64,000 nucleotides of DNA from JBBQAA01 sp038276395 (GTDB lineage Bacteria > Actinomycetota > Thermoleophilia > Solirubrobacterales > Solirubrobacteraceae), in assembly GCA_038276395.1 (NCBI GenBank), contig JBBQAA010000020.1:1-64000 (forward strand), given 5' to 3'. Both the position numbers and the translations under genes were made by a program. Below the pieces are notes generated by a model. It had not been told where the DNA came from and ran no database searches. It worked only from the letters and a program-made list of their open reading frames with translations. Positions 16,079 to 24,825 of this stretch are shown one piece after another (the first letter of the stretch is position 1; each line of letters opens with the position of its first letter).

Positions 16079-18584
16079 ATGGCGCGCGCGCGGGCCTTCC
16101 TGCGGACACGTCCGACGATCGCCGCAGCCGCGCTGTACGCCTTCCTCTCCATCGCGATGGTCTCCCCGGCGCTGGTGCCCGGTCGGTCCCTCTCCGCCTC
16201 GGACGTGCTCTACCGGTCGCGCCGTGGAGCGCGCACCAACCGGCCGGCGTCCCGCCGTTCGGGTCAAATCCCGAGAGCCTCGACGAGGTCGTGCAGTTCC
16301 AGCCGTTCCTGCAGCGAAACCGAGCCACGCTGCCCGGCATCCCGCTCTGGAACCCATACATCATGGGCGGTCGGCCCTACCTGGCCAACGCACAGTCCGC
16401 TGTCTTCTCGCCGTTCAGTCTGCCGGCCTACGTCCTCCCGTTCTGGCGCTCGCTCGCGCTGATCGCGGCGCTCAAGCTCTTCGTCGCCGCGCTCGGGACC
16501 TACCTCCTTGGACGGGCGCTGGGGATGCGCTTCGGCGGCGCCGCTCTGGCAGGGACGGTCTTCGGCTTCAGCCTGTGGATGGTGACCTGGGTGTCGTGGC
16601 CGGTGGCGAGCGTGTGGGCGTTCCTGCCGTGGCTCTGCCTCGCCGCGGATCGGCTCGCCCGGCGTCCGGGGCCGCTGCCTTTCGCAGGCCTGACGGTCAC
16701 CGTCGCACTGCAGTTCTTCGCGGGTCACCCCGAGTCGAGCTTCCACGTTCTCATCTTCGCGGTCATCTTCTGGTTGCTGCGCGTGCTCGCCGGCTCCGAC
16801 CGGTCGCCGAGGGCGATCGTCGCGAAGGCGGGCTGGCTCGTGGGAGCCATCGTGGTCGGGACCGCGCTCGCGGGCGCCGTCGTGCTGCCCTTCCTCGAGC
16901 TTCTCAACGGCTCGATCGACGCCTCGGCCCGAGCGGCCGTGGGCGCGAGCCACGGGTCCACAAACTACCTGTTCGGGGTGCTCCTCCACGACTACTGGGG
17001 TCGCCCGACGCGGGTCAACCTCGTCTTCCCGTTCTCCGCGATGCAGGAGCGCTCCTACTACGTCGGGGCCCTGACGCTGATGCTCGCGCTCGCGGCGCTC
17101 GTCCTGCGGCCCACGCGCCGGCGTCTCGCGCTCGCGGCGGTTGCGGTCGGGTCTCTGGCGGTGGCAACCGGGGTCCAGCCCTTCTTCAGGGTCGTCGCCG
17201 CGCTTCCCGGTTTCCATACGGCTCAGAACGCGCGTCTGGCCGTGATGTTCGTCCTCGGAGCCGCGCTGCTGGCCGGCTGGGGTCTCGATGAGCTCGTGGG
17301 GCCGGTGCCCGCCGGCCGCCGGCGCCGAGCGCTCGTCGCGCTGTGCGCGTTGGTCGCGTTCGTGCCGCTGCTCAAGATGGTCGCCGGGGGGACGCTGGCC
17401 CCGGCACAGATAGGTCCCGCTCTCAGATCCGCCTGGGGCTTTCGCGATCCGGCGACCGGATCCCTCGGGAGGGCCACGGTCGCGGAAATCGTCCGCCTCT
17501 CGGCGCTGCTCGAATGGTCGGTCCTCGCTGCCGCCGCGCTCGTGCTTCTCGCCATCCGGCTGAGCGGTCGCCTGCGGCCTCTCACTTTCGTCACGCTGGC
17601 CCTCGCACTGGTGGCGATCGACCTGTTCAAGGCGGGCATGGGATGGAACACGGCCATACCGACCAGCCACGCGAAGCAGCCGGTGACCGCGGCCATCCGC
17701 TATCTGGAGGACCGCCGTCCGCGCCGGTTCGTCGCCCTGGACGGTCCACCGCTCTCCCTGCTCACGTCGTTTCCCCCGGACGTCGCGCTGCGCTACGGCC
17801 TGTACGACGGGCGCGGCTACGACTTCCCGATCATCTCTCGCTACGAGCGGTTCTGGCAGCAGAACATCGCGGCGTCGCGGGCGTGTGACTACACCCAGTG
17901 CACCGGCTCGGTCGCGTCGACTCCCCGGGCGCTGCACGCGCTCGGCCTGCTCGGCGTCGACGACGTGCTGCAGGACCCGAGCCAGAAGCCGCTGCGCTCG
18001 CTGCCGGTTCGCATCGGTTACGCCGGTGCCGACGCGCGGATCTATGTCAATCGCGATGCGCTGCCCCGAGCCTTCCTCGCCGAGCGCCAGCGCACGATCC
18101 CCGACGACGCCCGCGCGCTGGCCGCGGTGAGCGCCTCGGACTTCGACCCGCGTTCGACGGTCGTGACCGACCGCCGGCTGGAGGGGTGAGTGGGACGCCG
18201 GGGACTCGCCGCGCCGCCGGTCGGGCCCGGATAGTGAACTACGAGGCCGATCGGGTGCGGGTCCGGACGAACAGCTCGAGGCCCGCGGTGCTCGTCCTCA
18301 CCGACGTCTACTTCCCGGGATGGCAGGCGATCGTCGACGGGCGCTCGACTCCCGTCCGCCGTGTCGACTACCTCCTTCGCGGGGTGGCCGTCTCGCCCGG
18401 CCGCCACACGGTCGAGTTCCGCTATCGCCCGACGAGCTGGCGGGTGGGATGGATGCTGAGCGGGCTGACCCTCATCGGGCTGGTCGTCCTGCTGCTCCTC
18501 ACACGGCGAGGAAGTCGGCGTCCGGTGCGACACGCGCTCGCCCGCCGCTCACGGTCGCTCATTCGTCCGCGCATGTCTCCATAG
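16079..18584 (+). pseudogene. YfhO-like multispanning membrane protein, two frameshifts
   Basis: The reading starts at ATG 16079 with a first membrane helix (LYAFLSIAMVSPALVPG) and continues to about 16220. The downstream match then moves by one base: PWSAHQPAGVPPFGSNPESL, FQPFLQRNRATLPGIPLWNP and PYLANAQSAVFSPF, which is typical of the YfhO family. This frame has about twelve membrane segments and stops at 18189. The C-terminal ectodomain (VLTDVYFPGWQAIVDG, SPGRHTVEFRYRP) and the last helix are in the third frame, to 18584. Each shift fits one lost base, at about 16222 and 18190. YfhO proteins act in glycosylation of envelope polymers. It may be a real pseudogene, or an intact gene of about 835 codons with two sequencing errors. 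Confidence 0.75.
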
Positions 18585-18680
18585 CGCCGTCCTCGGCGAG
18601 CGGGGTCTTGCCATCGGGCCGGCGAACCGGCCACCGCCGCGTCGGGCCGACCGGTCGCCCGAGCCCTGCAGAAGGACGGT

Positions 18681-18720
18681 GCGCGGGGCAGCGGGCTCGC
18701 GCCCGCCGCCCCGCGCTTTT
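18681..18720 (+). terminator. Strong intrinsic terminator
   Basis: A near-perfect stem runs from 18681 to 18716: GCGCGGGGC, one unpaired A, GCGGGC, loop TCGC, GCCCGC, one unpaired C and GCCCCGCGC. It is followed by TTTT (18717-18720). It ends transcripts coming from the plus-strand membrane protein gene and lies directly at the 3' end of the minus-strand padR gene. Confidence 0.8.
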
Positions 18721-18721
18721 C

Positions 18722-19315
18722 CTACTCGGCCGGCTCGTCCTCGGCGAGGATCCCGTAGAGGCGCTTGCGTGCCTCGCGCAGGACCGTCGAAGCGGCCTCG
18801 ACCTGCTTGGCGCCGCCCGCCTGGGCGACCTGCCGGCTGGCGATGACCACCGCGACCGCGAGGTCGCGCAGGTTCGTCATGCCGTCGTCGGCCTCCTCGG
18901 CCGCGGTCTCCCAGGGGAGCGGGCCGGTGCGCGCCTCGGCGGCCTCGCGGCCCGCGTCGGTCAGCTCGTGGACGCGGCGCCCCTCGGACTCCTCGGTCCG
19001 CAGGAGGCCCTCGTCGGCGAGCTGCTGGAGCGTTGGGTAGACCGAGCCGGGGCTCGGGTGCCAGGCGCCGTCGGAGCGCTCGGAGATCTCCCGGATGATC
19101 TCGTAGCCGTGCCTCGGCTGCTCGGCGAGCAGCGCGAGGATCGCGGCGCGAATGTCACCGCGGCCGCGCTTCCGAGACGGTCCGGGGCCGGGGCTAAAGC
19201 CGCGTCCCCAGCCGCCGTGGTGGGGCCGGCCGTGACGGCCTCGCCCCTTCATCCTGTGGAATCCCGGCCCGCACCGCGTGGGGTGAGGCCCGGGGATCGC
19301 GTAGGTGGAGTGCAT
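18722..19315 (-). CDS. PadR-family transcriptional regulator
   Basis: The 197-residue product has the PadR winged helix at about residues 52-125 (IRAAILALLAEQPRHGYEII, SPGSVYPTLQQLADEGLLR, GRRVHELTDAGREAAE) and a C-terminal helical dimerisation part. An unusual N-terminal extension of about 50 residues is rich in His, Gly, Pro and Arg (GRGRHGRPHHGGWGRGF) and might bind metal. ATG 19315 is used; a later ATG would remove part of the extension. An A+T-rich palindrome just upstream suggests autoregulation. No obvious target operon adjoins it. Confidence 0.88.
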   Translation of the reverse strand: MHSTYAIPGPHPTRCGPGFHRMKGRGRHGRPHHGGWGRGFSPGPGPSRKRGRGDIRAAILALLAEQPRHGYEIIREISERSDGAWHPSPGSVYPTLQQLADEGLLRTEESEGRRVHELTDAGREAAEARTGPLPWETAAEEADDGMTNLRDLAVAVVIASRQVAQAGGAKQVEAASTVLREARKRLYGILAEDEPAE

Positions 19316-19330
19316 GTGATCCTTTCAGGT

Positions 19331-19363
19331 TGTATATCGGTCACGAGGCAACACGATATATCG
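19331..19363 (-). promoter_or_regulatory. padR promoter with A+T-rich palindrome
   Basis: CGATATATCG at 19354-19363 is a perfect 10-base palindrome, and a second half-site TATATCG lies at 19333-19339. Such A+T-rich dyads are typical PadR operators and stand out in this G+C-rich genome. They lie 18-48 bases upstream of the padR start. Autoregulation is inferred. Confidence 0.5.
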
Positions 19364-19479
19364 AAACCGCTCGCTTGTCAAGCCGCGCCGGCCCCGCCGG
19401 GTGCGCCGGCACACCGCGAGGCGTCGAGCCGGCTCCTTCCTCGGGGTTCACCGGTGCGGGGGTTGTTTCCCGGGGTGCC

Positions 19480-19580
19480 GTGGACACCTTGATCGTCCTG
19501 GCGGGCATTCCTGTCCACGCGCCACGTCCCCACCGCCCGGTGAACGGTTATGTCCGCCTGGCGGGCATTCCTGTCCTCGG
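19480..19580. repeat. Dispersed ~100-bp repeat, copy 1
   Basis: Two half-units 60 bases apart share CCTGGCGGGCATTCCTGTCC (at 19497 and 19557). The first half is bounded by GTGGACA (19480-19486) and TGTCCAC, a perfect inverted repeat; the second begins GTGAACG. Related copies lie at 29126-29218 and 43770-43868. It sits between the padR promoter and the 3' end of the RNB gene. The remaining intergenic bases 19364-19479 and 19581-19670 show no gene. Confidence 0.8.
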
Positions 19581-19670
19581 CGGTCAAGGCCGCGCCGGCG
19601 CCCGCCCAGGCGAACCCCGTCGCTGAGGACCTCGGCGTCAGGGGGGACGGTCCCCCCGCGGGCTGCGCGC

Positions 19671-21068
19671 TCAGGCAGGGGAGAACTCGACCGCTCGGGC
19701 CGCCGCGTCCGCCCGCTCGAGGCGCACGGTGATCTCGCGGCCGGGCTCGGCCTTGGCGCCGGCGGCGCCGCCGGCCCTGAGCCTTCCCCGCACGGCGGGG
19801 TCGGCGAGCTGGACGAGCCCGTCGTCGATGACGACCGCCGGGAAGGTCTCTCCCTCGCGGCCCTCGAGCAGCACCGCCTCGACGAGATCCACGACCCCGC
19901 GCTCGACCACGCGGGCGCGGTGGTCGCCCGCGGCCATCGCGGCCGGCAGCCCCGGCAGCCCCGCGCGAACCCACTCCGGCACCGTCGTCCCCCCGAAGCT
20001 CGCCAGGCAGCACTCCGAGACGTAGCGGTCCTGCAGGCGGCGCAGCGGCGCCGTCGCGTGGGCGTAGCTCGCGGCGATCGCGAAGTGCCGGGCCTCAGCG
20101 GGCGGCCCTCCTGCGAAGGTGGTGTAGCCCGCGCCGTGTCCGAGGCCGGTCGCCTCGTGCATGAGCGCGGCCTCGGCCGGCCGGGACGGGTCGAGCCCGC
20201 GGATGAGCTCCGGGTAGGAGACCCCGGCCGGCCAGGGCACCCCGAGCGCCTGGGCCTGGCGGCGAAAGCGGGCGAACGCGCGCTCCTCGGGCGCGGGCTG
20301 CGTGCGCAGGATCCCGATCCCGCCGCGCAGCATGAGCGCGGCCGCCGCCATCCCGGTCAGCAGCGAGACCTGGGCGTTCCAGTCCTCGCTCGGCACCGGC
20401 GCGCGGTAGTGCACCGTCCAGCTTCCGCCCTCGTGCACGACCTCCTGCTCGGGCACGTTCAGGCGCACCCCGCCACGGGCGCGCTCGAGCCCGAGGCGGC
20501 GCTCGCCCACCTCCCGCAGAGGCGCGAGCAGCTCGGCGGGGATGTCCTCGTAGGTGTGCTGGGCGACGCTCCGCACCTCGGCGCGGGCCACGGCGGTCGC
20601 GGCGAGCTCGCCCGTGCCGTCGAGGTCGAGCGTCCACAGCACCGCCGGGCGCCACTCGCCGGGCAGCAGGCTCGCCGCCCCCTCGGAGAGGACCGGGGGA
20701 TGGAGCGGCGCCTTCTCGTCCGGCGCGTAGACCGTGACCCCCCGCTCGTGCACGGCGGCGTCCAGCGGCCCGCCGGGCGCGACCCACGCGCCGAGGTCGG
20801 CGATCGCGTAGGAGACGCGATGGCCCTCGCCGCGTGGCTCGATGTGCACAGCCTGGTCGAGGTCGCGCGAGCCCGGCGGGTCGATCGTCACGAAGGGCAG
20901 ATCGCTCCGGGGCCCGCGCTCGCGGGGGCCGTCCGCGCCGGCGGCGGCCGCCGCCTCCGCTGCGGCCGCCGCCGGAAATGCCTCCTCCACACCCGCCTCG
21001 CGCCGCACGGCGGCAAAGCCGTCGCTGAGCGCACCGGCCGGGGTGACGCTGATCCGGCGGATGACCAA
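19671..21068 (-). CDS. RNase II/R-family (RNB) exonuclease, short form
   Basis: The 465-residue product is an RNB-domain 3'-5' exoribonuclease. The catalytic acidic cluster appears as FVTIDPPGSRDLDQAVH with later YAIADLGAWV, and the typical HGVTVY-like HERGVTVYAPDEKAPLHPPVLSEG-type segment and YAHATAPLRRLQDRYV follow. It lacks the N-terminal cold-shock domains of full RNase R and has only a short C-terminal OB-like part, as in the compact actinobacterial forms. TTG 21068 starts nine bases after the aminotransferase stop, so the two genes probably share a transcript. Confidence 0.85.
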   Translation of the reverse strand: MVIRRISVTPAGALSDGFAAVRREAGVEEAFPAAAAAEAAAAAGADGPRERGPRSDLPFVTIDPPGSRDLDQAVHIEPRGEGHRVSYAIADLGAWVAPGGPLDAAVHERGVTVYAPDEKAPLHPPVLSEGAASLLPGEWRPAVLWTLDLDGTGELAATAVARAEVRSVAQHTYEDIPAELLAPLREVGERRLGLERARGGVRLNVPEQEVVHEGGSWTVHYRAPVPSEDWNAQVSLLTGMAAAALMLRGGIGILRTQPAPEERAFARFRRQAQALGVPWPAGVSYPELIRGLDPSRPAEAALMHEATGLGHGAGYTTFAGGPPAEARHFAIAASYAHATAPLRRLQDRYVSECCLASFGGTTVPEWVRAGLPGLPAAMAAGDHRARVVERGVVDLVEAVLLEGREGETFPAVVIDDGLVQLADPAVRGRLRAGGAAGAKAEPGREITVRLERADAAARAVEFSPA

Positions 21069-21077
21069 CGCCGGGCG

Positions 21078-22199
21078 CTACCCGTCCTGCTCGGCGGCGC
21101 TCTGGCGGAGCGCGACGACCGTGCGGACCGTGGCGGGCGAGGACTGGATCTGGACTCTGACGTGGGCGTCGTCCCCCCAGGCGCCGCCGCCGGCGACGCG
21201 GATGCCGTGCCGCTCGAGCCGGGCGGCGAGCTCGGCCCCGCGCAGGCCCGGGAGGCGCAGCCACAGGAAGTTGGCCTCGCCCGGCGTCACGGCGTAGGGC
21301 AGCGATTCCAGCTCTCGGAGGAGGCGCTCGCGCTCGGCCGCGACCGCGTCCCGCCGCCGGACCACGAGCGGCCCGCACTCCACGAGCGCCTCGAGCGCCC
21401 CGACCTGCACGGGGGTGGCGAGCGCCCCCGCCGGCGCGACGCCCGCGAGATCCTCGGCGGCGTCCTCAGGCCCGAGCGCCCAGCCGCAGCGCAGGCCGGC
21501 CAGGCCGAAGGCCTTGGACAGCGTGCGGAAGATGATGACCCGCGGGCAGGAGTCGAGCAGCTCGAGGGAGGAGTTCGCCGGCTCGGAGACGACGAAGTCC
21601 CCGAGCGCCTCGTCGACGAGCAGCCAGGCCCGCTCGGGCAGCTCCCCGGCCAGTCCGGCCAGCGCGTCGACGGGGAGCCAGTCCCCCGTGGGGTCGTTCG
21701 GGTTACAGACGACGACGGCGCGGGTGCGCTCGGTCACGGCGGAGAGCAGCCGCTCGGCGTCGCCGGCGCCGCCGCTTACCGGCACCGGCCGCCCCCCGGC
21801 CAGGCGCACCATGGCCGGCAGGTGCGCGTAGGCCGGCCAGGGCATGATGACCTCGTCCCCCTCGGCGACGAGCGTGCGCAGCGCGCTCTGCAGGAGCTGC
21901 GCCGCGCCGTGGCCGGCGACGATGCGCTCGGGCTCGACGCCGTGGCGGCGCGCGAGCTCCTGCCGGAGCTCGGTCGCGTGGACGTCGGGCGGCCGGTTCA
22001 TCCCTCGGCGGGCGGCGTAGGTGATGGCGGCCACGACGTCCGGATGGGGGAACTCGTGCCAGTGGGTGCCGGCGAGATCGATGGCCCGGACGATGGTGAG
22101 CTGCTTCATCCGGCGCTCGTGGGCGGCCTCGCGGAAGCGCTCGGACTCCTCCTCCCCCGACATGGCGGAGAACTGGCGGTAGTAGTCGCGCAGACCCAC
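21078..22199 (-). CDS. PLP-dependent aminotransferase, HisC-like
   Basis: The 373-residue product is a fold-type I aminotransferase of the histidinol-phosphate aminotransferase-like group. It has AGHGAAQLLQSALRTL, VVCNPNDPTGDWLP (substrate/PLP binding), LVDEALGDF with the PLP aspartate, and the PLP lysine in FRTLSKAFGLAGLRCGW. GTG 22199 is chosen since it opens a VGLRDYYRQF start typical of the family and lies 14 bases after the previous gene. True substrate cannot be decided; it may make or use histidinol phosphate or another amino acid. It is followed by the RNB exonuclease. Confidence 0.85.
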   Translation of the reverse strand: MGLRDYYRQFSAMSGEEESERFREAAHERRMKQLTIVRAIDLAGTHWHEFPHPDVVAAITYAARRGMNRPPDVHATELRQELARRHGVEPERIVAGHGAAQLLQSALRTLVAEGDEVIMPWPAYAHLPAMVRLAGGRPVPVSGGAGDAERLLSAVTERTRAVVVCNPNDPTGDWLPVDALAGLAGELPERAWLLVDEALGDFVVSEPANSSLELLDSCPRVIIFRTLSKAFGLAGLRCGWALGPEDAAEDLAGVAPAGALATPVQVGALEALVECGPLVVRRRDAVAAERERLLRELESLPYAVTPGEANFLWLRLPGLRGAELAARLERHGIRVAGGGAWGDDAHVRVQIQSSPATVRTVVALRQSAAEQDG

Positions 22200-22213
22200 G
22201 CGAGCGTCCGGCG

Positions 22214-22693
22214 CTAGATGCTGATCGAGCCGGCGCCCGTGAGGTCCGCGCCGGCGAAGAGCAGCAGCCACGCCGTGAAGATGATCGCTCCGATGCCGCA
22301 GGTGACCGCGAAGACCGGGCCGATCATGCCCGAGCGCTGGTCGTGCCCGGCCGCCCGGCGGATGAGGATCCAGGTCGCGTCCAGGCGCTTGCACACGATG
22401 AGCGCCAGGAGCAGGCAGGCCATGAGCCCGATGAACACGATGAGGATGGCGAAGGACGGGCTGTTGGTCGCGCCCTGGATCTGGCCCCCGACCCACAGCC
22501 AGCCCGCGGGCAGCGGCCCCCAGAAGGAGAGGCAGATGAGGCACATGACGAGCAGCACGACACCGGCCAGGAAGTTGTCGAGCCGGCGCCGCCGCGCGCC
22601 CTCGCGCGTCGGCTCGTCGCGGTAGCGCACCGGCCGCGTGCCGGGCCGGCGGCCGACGAACAGCCCGCCGTTCTCGGTCGGGTCGGTGCGCAT
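22214..22693 (-). CDS. Small membrane protein of unknown function
   Basis: I do not recognise this 159-residue protein. It has a hydrophilic, Arg-rich N-terminus of about 40 residues and three or four membrane helices: LAGVVLLVMCLICLSFWGP, ILIVFIGLMACLLLALIVC and PVFAVTCGIGAIIFTAWLLL, ending in a short outside tail. The ATG overlaps the stop of the acyl-CoA ligase by one base, and the aminotransferase starts 14 bases downstream, so it belongs to one minus-strand operon. A link to lipid activation is only suggested by context. Confidence 0.7.
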   Translation of the reverse strand: MRTDPTENGGLFVGRRPGTRPVRYRDEPTREGARRRRLDNFLAGVVLLVMCLICLSFWGPLPAGWLWVGGQIQGATNSPSFAILIVFIGLMACLLLALIVCKRLDATWILIRRAAGHDQRSGMIGPVFAVTCGIGAIIFTAWLLLFAGADLTGAGSISI

Positions 22694-24480
22694 CAGGAGT
22701 AGAGGGACTCCAGCAGGTCCGCGTACTTCTCGTTGACGACGTTGCGCTTGACCTTGAGCGTCGGCGTCAGCTCGCCGCCCTCCTGGGAGAGGTCCTCGCC
22801 GAGGATGCAGAACTTCTTGATCTGCTCGACCTGCGCGTAGTTGGCGTTCGCGTCGTCGAGCACCTCCTGGATGAGCGCCGTCGTCTTCGGGTCCTTGACG
22901 ATCGCCTCCATCCCGCCCTCGATCCCCTGCTCCTTCGCCCACGGGACGATCTCCTCCTCGTCCAGGGTCAGGAGCGCGACGGGGAACGGGCGGCGGTCGC
23001 CGTGCATGACGGCCTGAGAGATCCAGCGGGACTGCTTTAAGCCGTTCTCGAGGTTGGCGGGGGTGAGGTTCTTGCCCCCGGCGGTGATGATGATGTCCTT
23101 CTTGCGGCCGGTGATCGACAGGTAGCCGTCCCCGTCGAGGGAGCCGAGGTCGCCGGTGTGCAGCCAGCCGTCCTCGATCGCGCCGAAGGACTTCTCGGCG
23201 TCCTTGTAGTAGCCCTGGAAGATGTTCGGGCCCTTGAGGAGGATCTCGCCGTCCTCGGCGATCCGGATCTCGCAGCCCGGCAGCGCCTTGCCCACCGTGC
23301 CGAACCGGTGCTCCTCGACGGTCGAGTAGGTGGCCACGGTCGAGGTCTCGGTCATCCCGTAGCCCTCGAGCACGGGGACGCCGCAGGCGTAGAAGAACTC
23401 GAGGATCTCCTTGGCGATCGGCGCGGCGCCCGTGACGCACTGGCGGACCTCGCCCCCGAAAGCCGCGCGGACCTTCGAGAAGAGCTGCTCGTCGGCCTGC
23501 TCGAAGCCCTCCCGCAGCTCCTTGGGCAGCTCCTCGCCGGCCACGAGGTGGGGCCGCGCCCTGCGCCCGACCTCCACCGCCTGGGCGAGCTCGTCGGGGT
23601 CGGCGTGGCTCGTGACGAGCGTGTAGAGCTTCTCGAAGATGCGCGGGACCGAGGGGAAGTAGGTCGGCTTGACCTCGGCGAGCTCGGGGATGATCTGCTT
23701 GGGATCCCCGCCGAAGTAGGCGATCGTCGTGCCCAGGTCGTAGGAGCCGAGCTGGATCAGCAGCGCGAAGGCGTGGGCGAGCGGCAGGAACAGGTAGGCG
23801 GTGTCGCCCTCCTGGATCACGTTGACGTGCTGGATCATGTCGAGCACGCCGCGGTAGTTGCCGTGGGTCAGGATGCAGCCCTTGGGCGGCCCGGTCGTGC
23901 CCGAGGTGTAGATGAAGGTGAACGGATCCTCGTCGCCGATGGCCGCGGCGCGCTCGGTCAGCTCGCGCTCCTCCCGGCCGCGGCCGCGCTCGCGCAGGGC
24001 GTCGAGCGTTACGGAGTCCTCGTCGGCGCCGTCGGCGTCCACGACGATCACGTGCTCGAGCTCCGGCAGCCTCTCCTGCACCTCGCGGACCTTCGCGAGC
24101 TGGTCGGCGTCCTCGCAGACGACGGCGACGGACTCCGAGTTGCCGAGCACCCACTCGCACTCCGCCGGGGAGTTCGTCGGGTAGATCGGGACGACGACCG
24201 CGCCCGTCGCGGCGATCGCGAGGTCGCAGTAGGTCCACTCGGGACGGGTGTTGCAGAGGATCCCGACGCGCTGGCCGGACTGGATGCCGAGGCCGATGAG
24301 CCCGCGGCCGATCTCCGAGACGATCTCCCACGCCTCCGCGTAGGTGAGATCGCGCCACTCGCCGTCCACCTTGCGGCGCACCGCGACCTTCTCGCCGAAC
24401 CTCTCCGCCGCCTTGGCGGCCAGGTCGGCGATCGACTTCGACTCCGTCGAGACGAGGCTCGACTCTGCGCTCGTGGCCAT
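22693..24480 (-). CDS. Long-chain fatty-acid-CoA ligase
   Basis: The 595-residue product activates fatty acids to acyl-CoA through an acyl-AMP. The ANL-family P-loop is FIYTSGTTGPPKGCILTHGN (residues about 188-207). The A5 motif is LEGYGMTETS, the hinge-region motif is GWLHTGDLGSLDGDGYLSIT, and the C-terminal catalytic-lysine segment is present around GGKNLTPANLEN. It resembles FadD15-type AMP-forming ligases (AACS-like long-chain group). ATG 24480 with upstream GAGAGGG-like purines. It heads the minus-strand operon with the membrane protein, aminotransferase and RNase. Confidence 0.92.
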   Translation of the reverse strand: MATSAESSLVSTESKSIADLAAKAAERFGEKVAVRRKVDGEWRDLTYAEAWEIVSEIGRGLIGLGIQSGQRVGILCNTRPEWTYCDLAIAATGAVVVPIYPTNSPAECEWVLGNSESVAVVCEDADQLAKVREVQERLPELEHVIVVDADGADEDSVTLDALRERGRGREERELTERAAAIGDEDPFTFIYTSGTTGPPKGCILTHGNYRGVLDMIQHVNVIQEGDTAYLFLPLAHAFALLIQLGSYDLGTTIAYFGGDPKQIIPELAEVKPTYFPSVPRIFEKLYTLVTSHADPDELAQAVEVGRRARPHLVAGEELPKELREGFEQADEQLFSKVRAAFGGEVRQCVTGAAPIAKEILEFFYACGVPVLEGYGMTETSTVATYSTVEEHRFGTVGKALPGCEIRIAEDGEILLKGPNIFQGYYKDAEKSFGAIEDGWLHTGDLGSLDGDGYLSITGRKKDIIITAGGKNLTPANLENGLKQSRWISQAVMHGDRRPFPVALLTLDEEEIVPWAKEQGIEGGMEAIVKDPKTTALIQEVLDDANANYAQVEQIKKFCILGEDLSQEGGELTPTLKVKRNVVNEKYADLLESLYS

Positions 24481-24541
24481 CCCTCTCCCTCGGTCTCCCG
24501 GGGAGGATCTTACGGCCTGCGGGCGACCCCGGCGCCGGGGA

Positions 24542-24718
24542 CTACGCCTGCGCGGCGACCGGCTGGGAGCGTGCGGCCTCGAGGTTCGACCAGAACAGCG
24601 TCTTGTCGATCCTCCCGTTGAATATCGGCACCCCCAGCTCCACGCACTTCTCGATCACCTTGAGACGGTCGAGGCCTGTCTCATGCGCGAGCTCGGTGGG
24701 AGTGAGGTGATTCGCCAA
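24542..24718 (-). CDS. 58-residue HTH-like small protein
   Basis: This small gene begins with TTG 24718 after a good AGAGGAGA ribosome site and ends at TAG 24542. The product starts MANHLTPTELAHETGLDRLK, continues VIEKCVELGVPIFNGRID and ends KTLFWSNLEAARSQPVAAQA. The pattern of two short helices with TPTELAHETGLDRLKVI looks like a helix-turn-helix or a small DNA-binding domain similar to the translation IF2 N-terminal or MerR-like fold. I recall very similar short proteins in Thermoleophilia, but the role is unknown. It stands alone between the acyl-CoA ligase and nif3-like gene. Confidence 0.7.
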   Translation of the reverse strand: MANHLTPTELAHETGLDRLKVIEKCVELGVPIFNGRIDKTLFWSNLEAARSQPVAAQA

Positions 24719-24787
24719 GGGTCCGTCTCCTCTGTCGGTGCCGGGTGGACGGGGTTATATCGGCTCGTGCGGATGGGCTCAACCGAA

Positions 24788-24805
24788 CCTGAGAGGGCTC
24801 TCAGG
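24788..24805 (-). terminator. Candidate hairpin after the Nif3-family gene
   Basis: CCTGAGAG and CTCTCAGG form a perfect 8-base stem with a two-base loop, 20 bases past the stop of the minus-strand Nif3-family gene. Only a weak T-containing tail (TTCGGTT) follows, so termination is possible but not certain. Confidence 0.4.
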
Positions 24806-24825
24806 AGGGGACCGGCTTTGCCTGC

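Noticed and set aside
19401..22217. A 938-residue plus-strand open frame
   Set aside because: It lies over the RNB and aminotransferase genes of the minus strand, which carry full catalytic motifs; the frame has only low-complexity Arg/Gly/Ala sequence.
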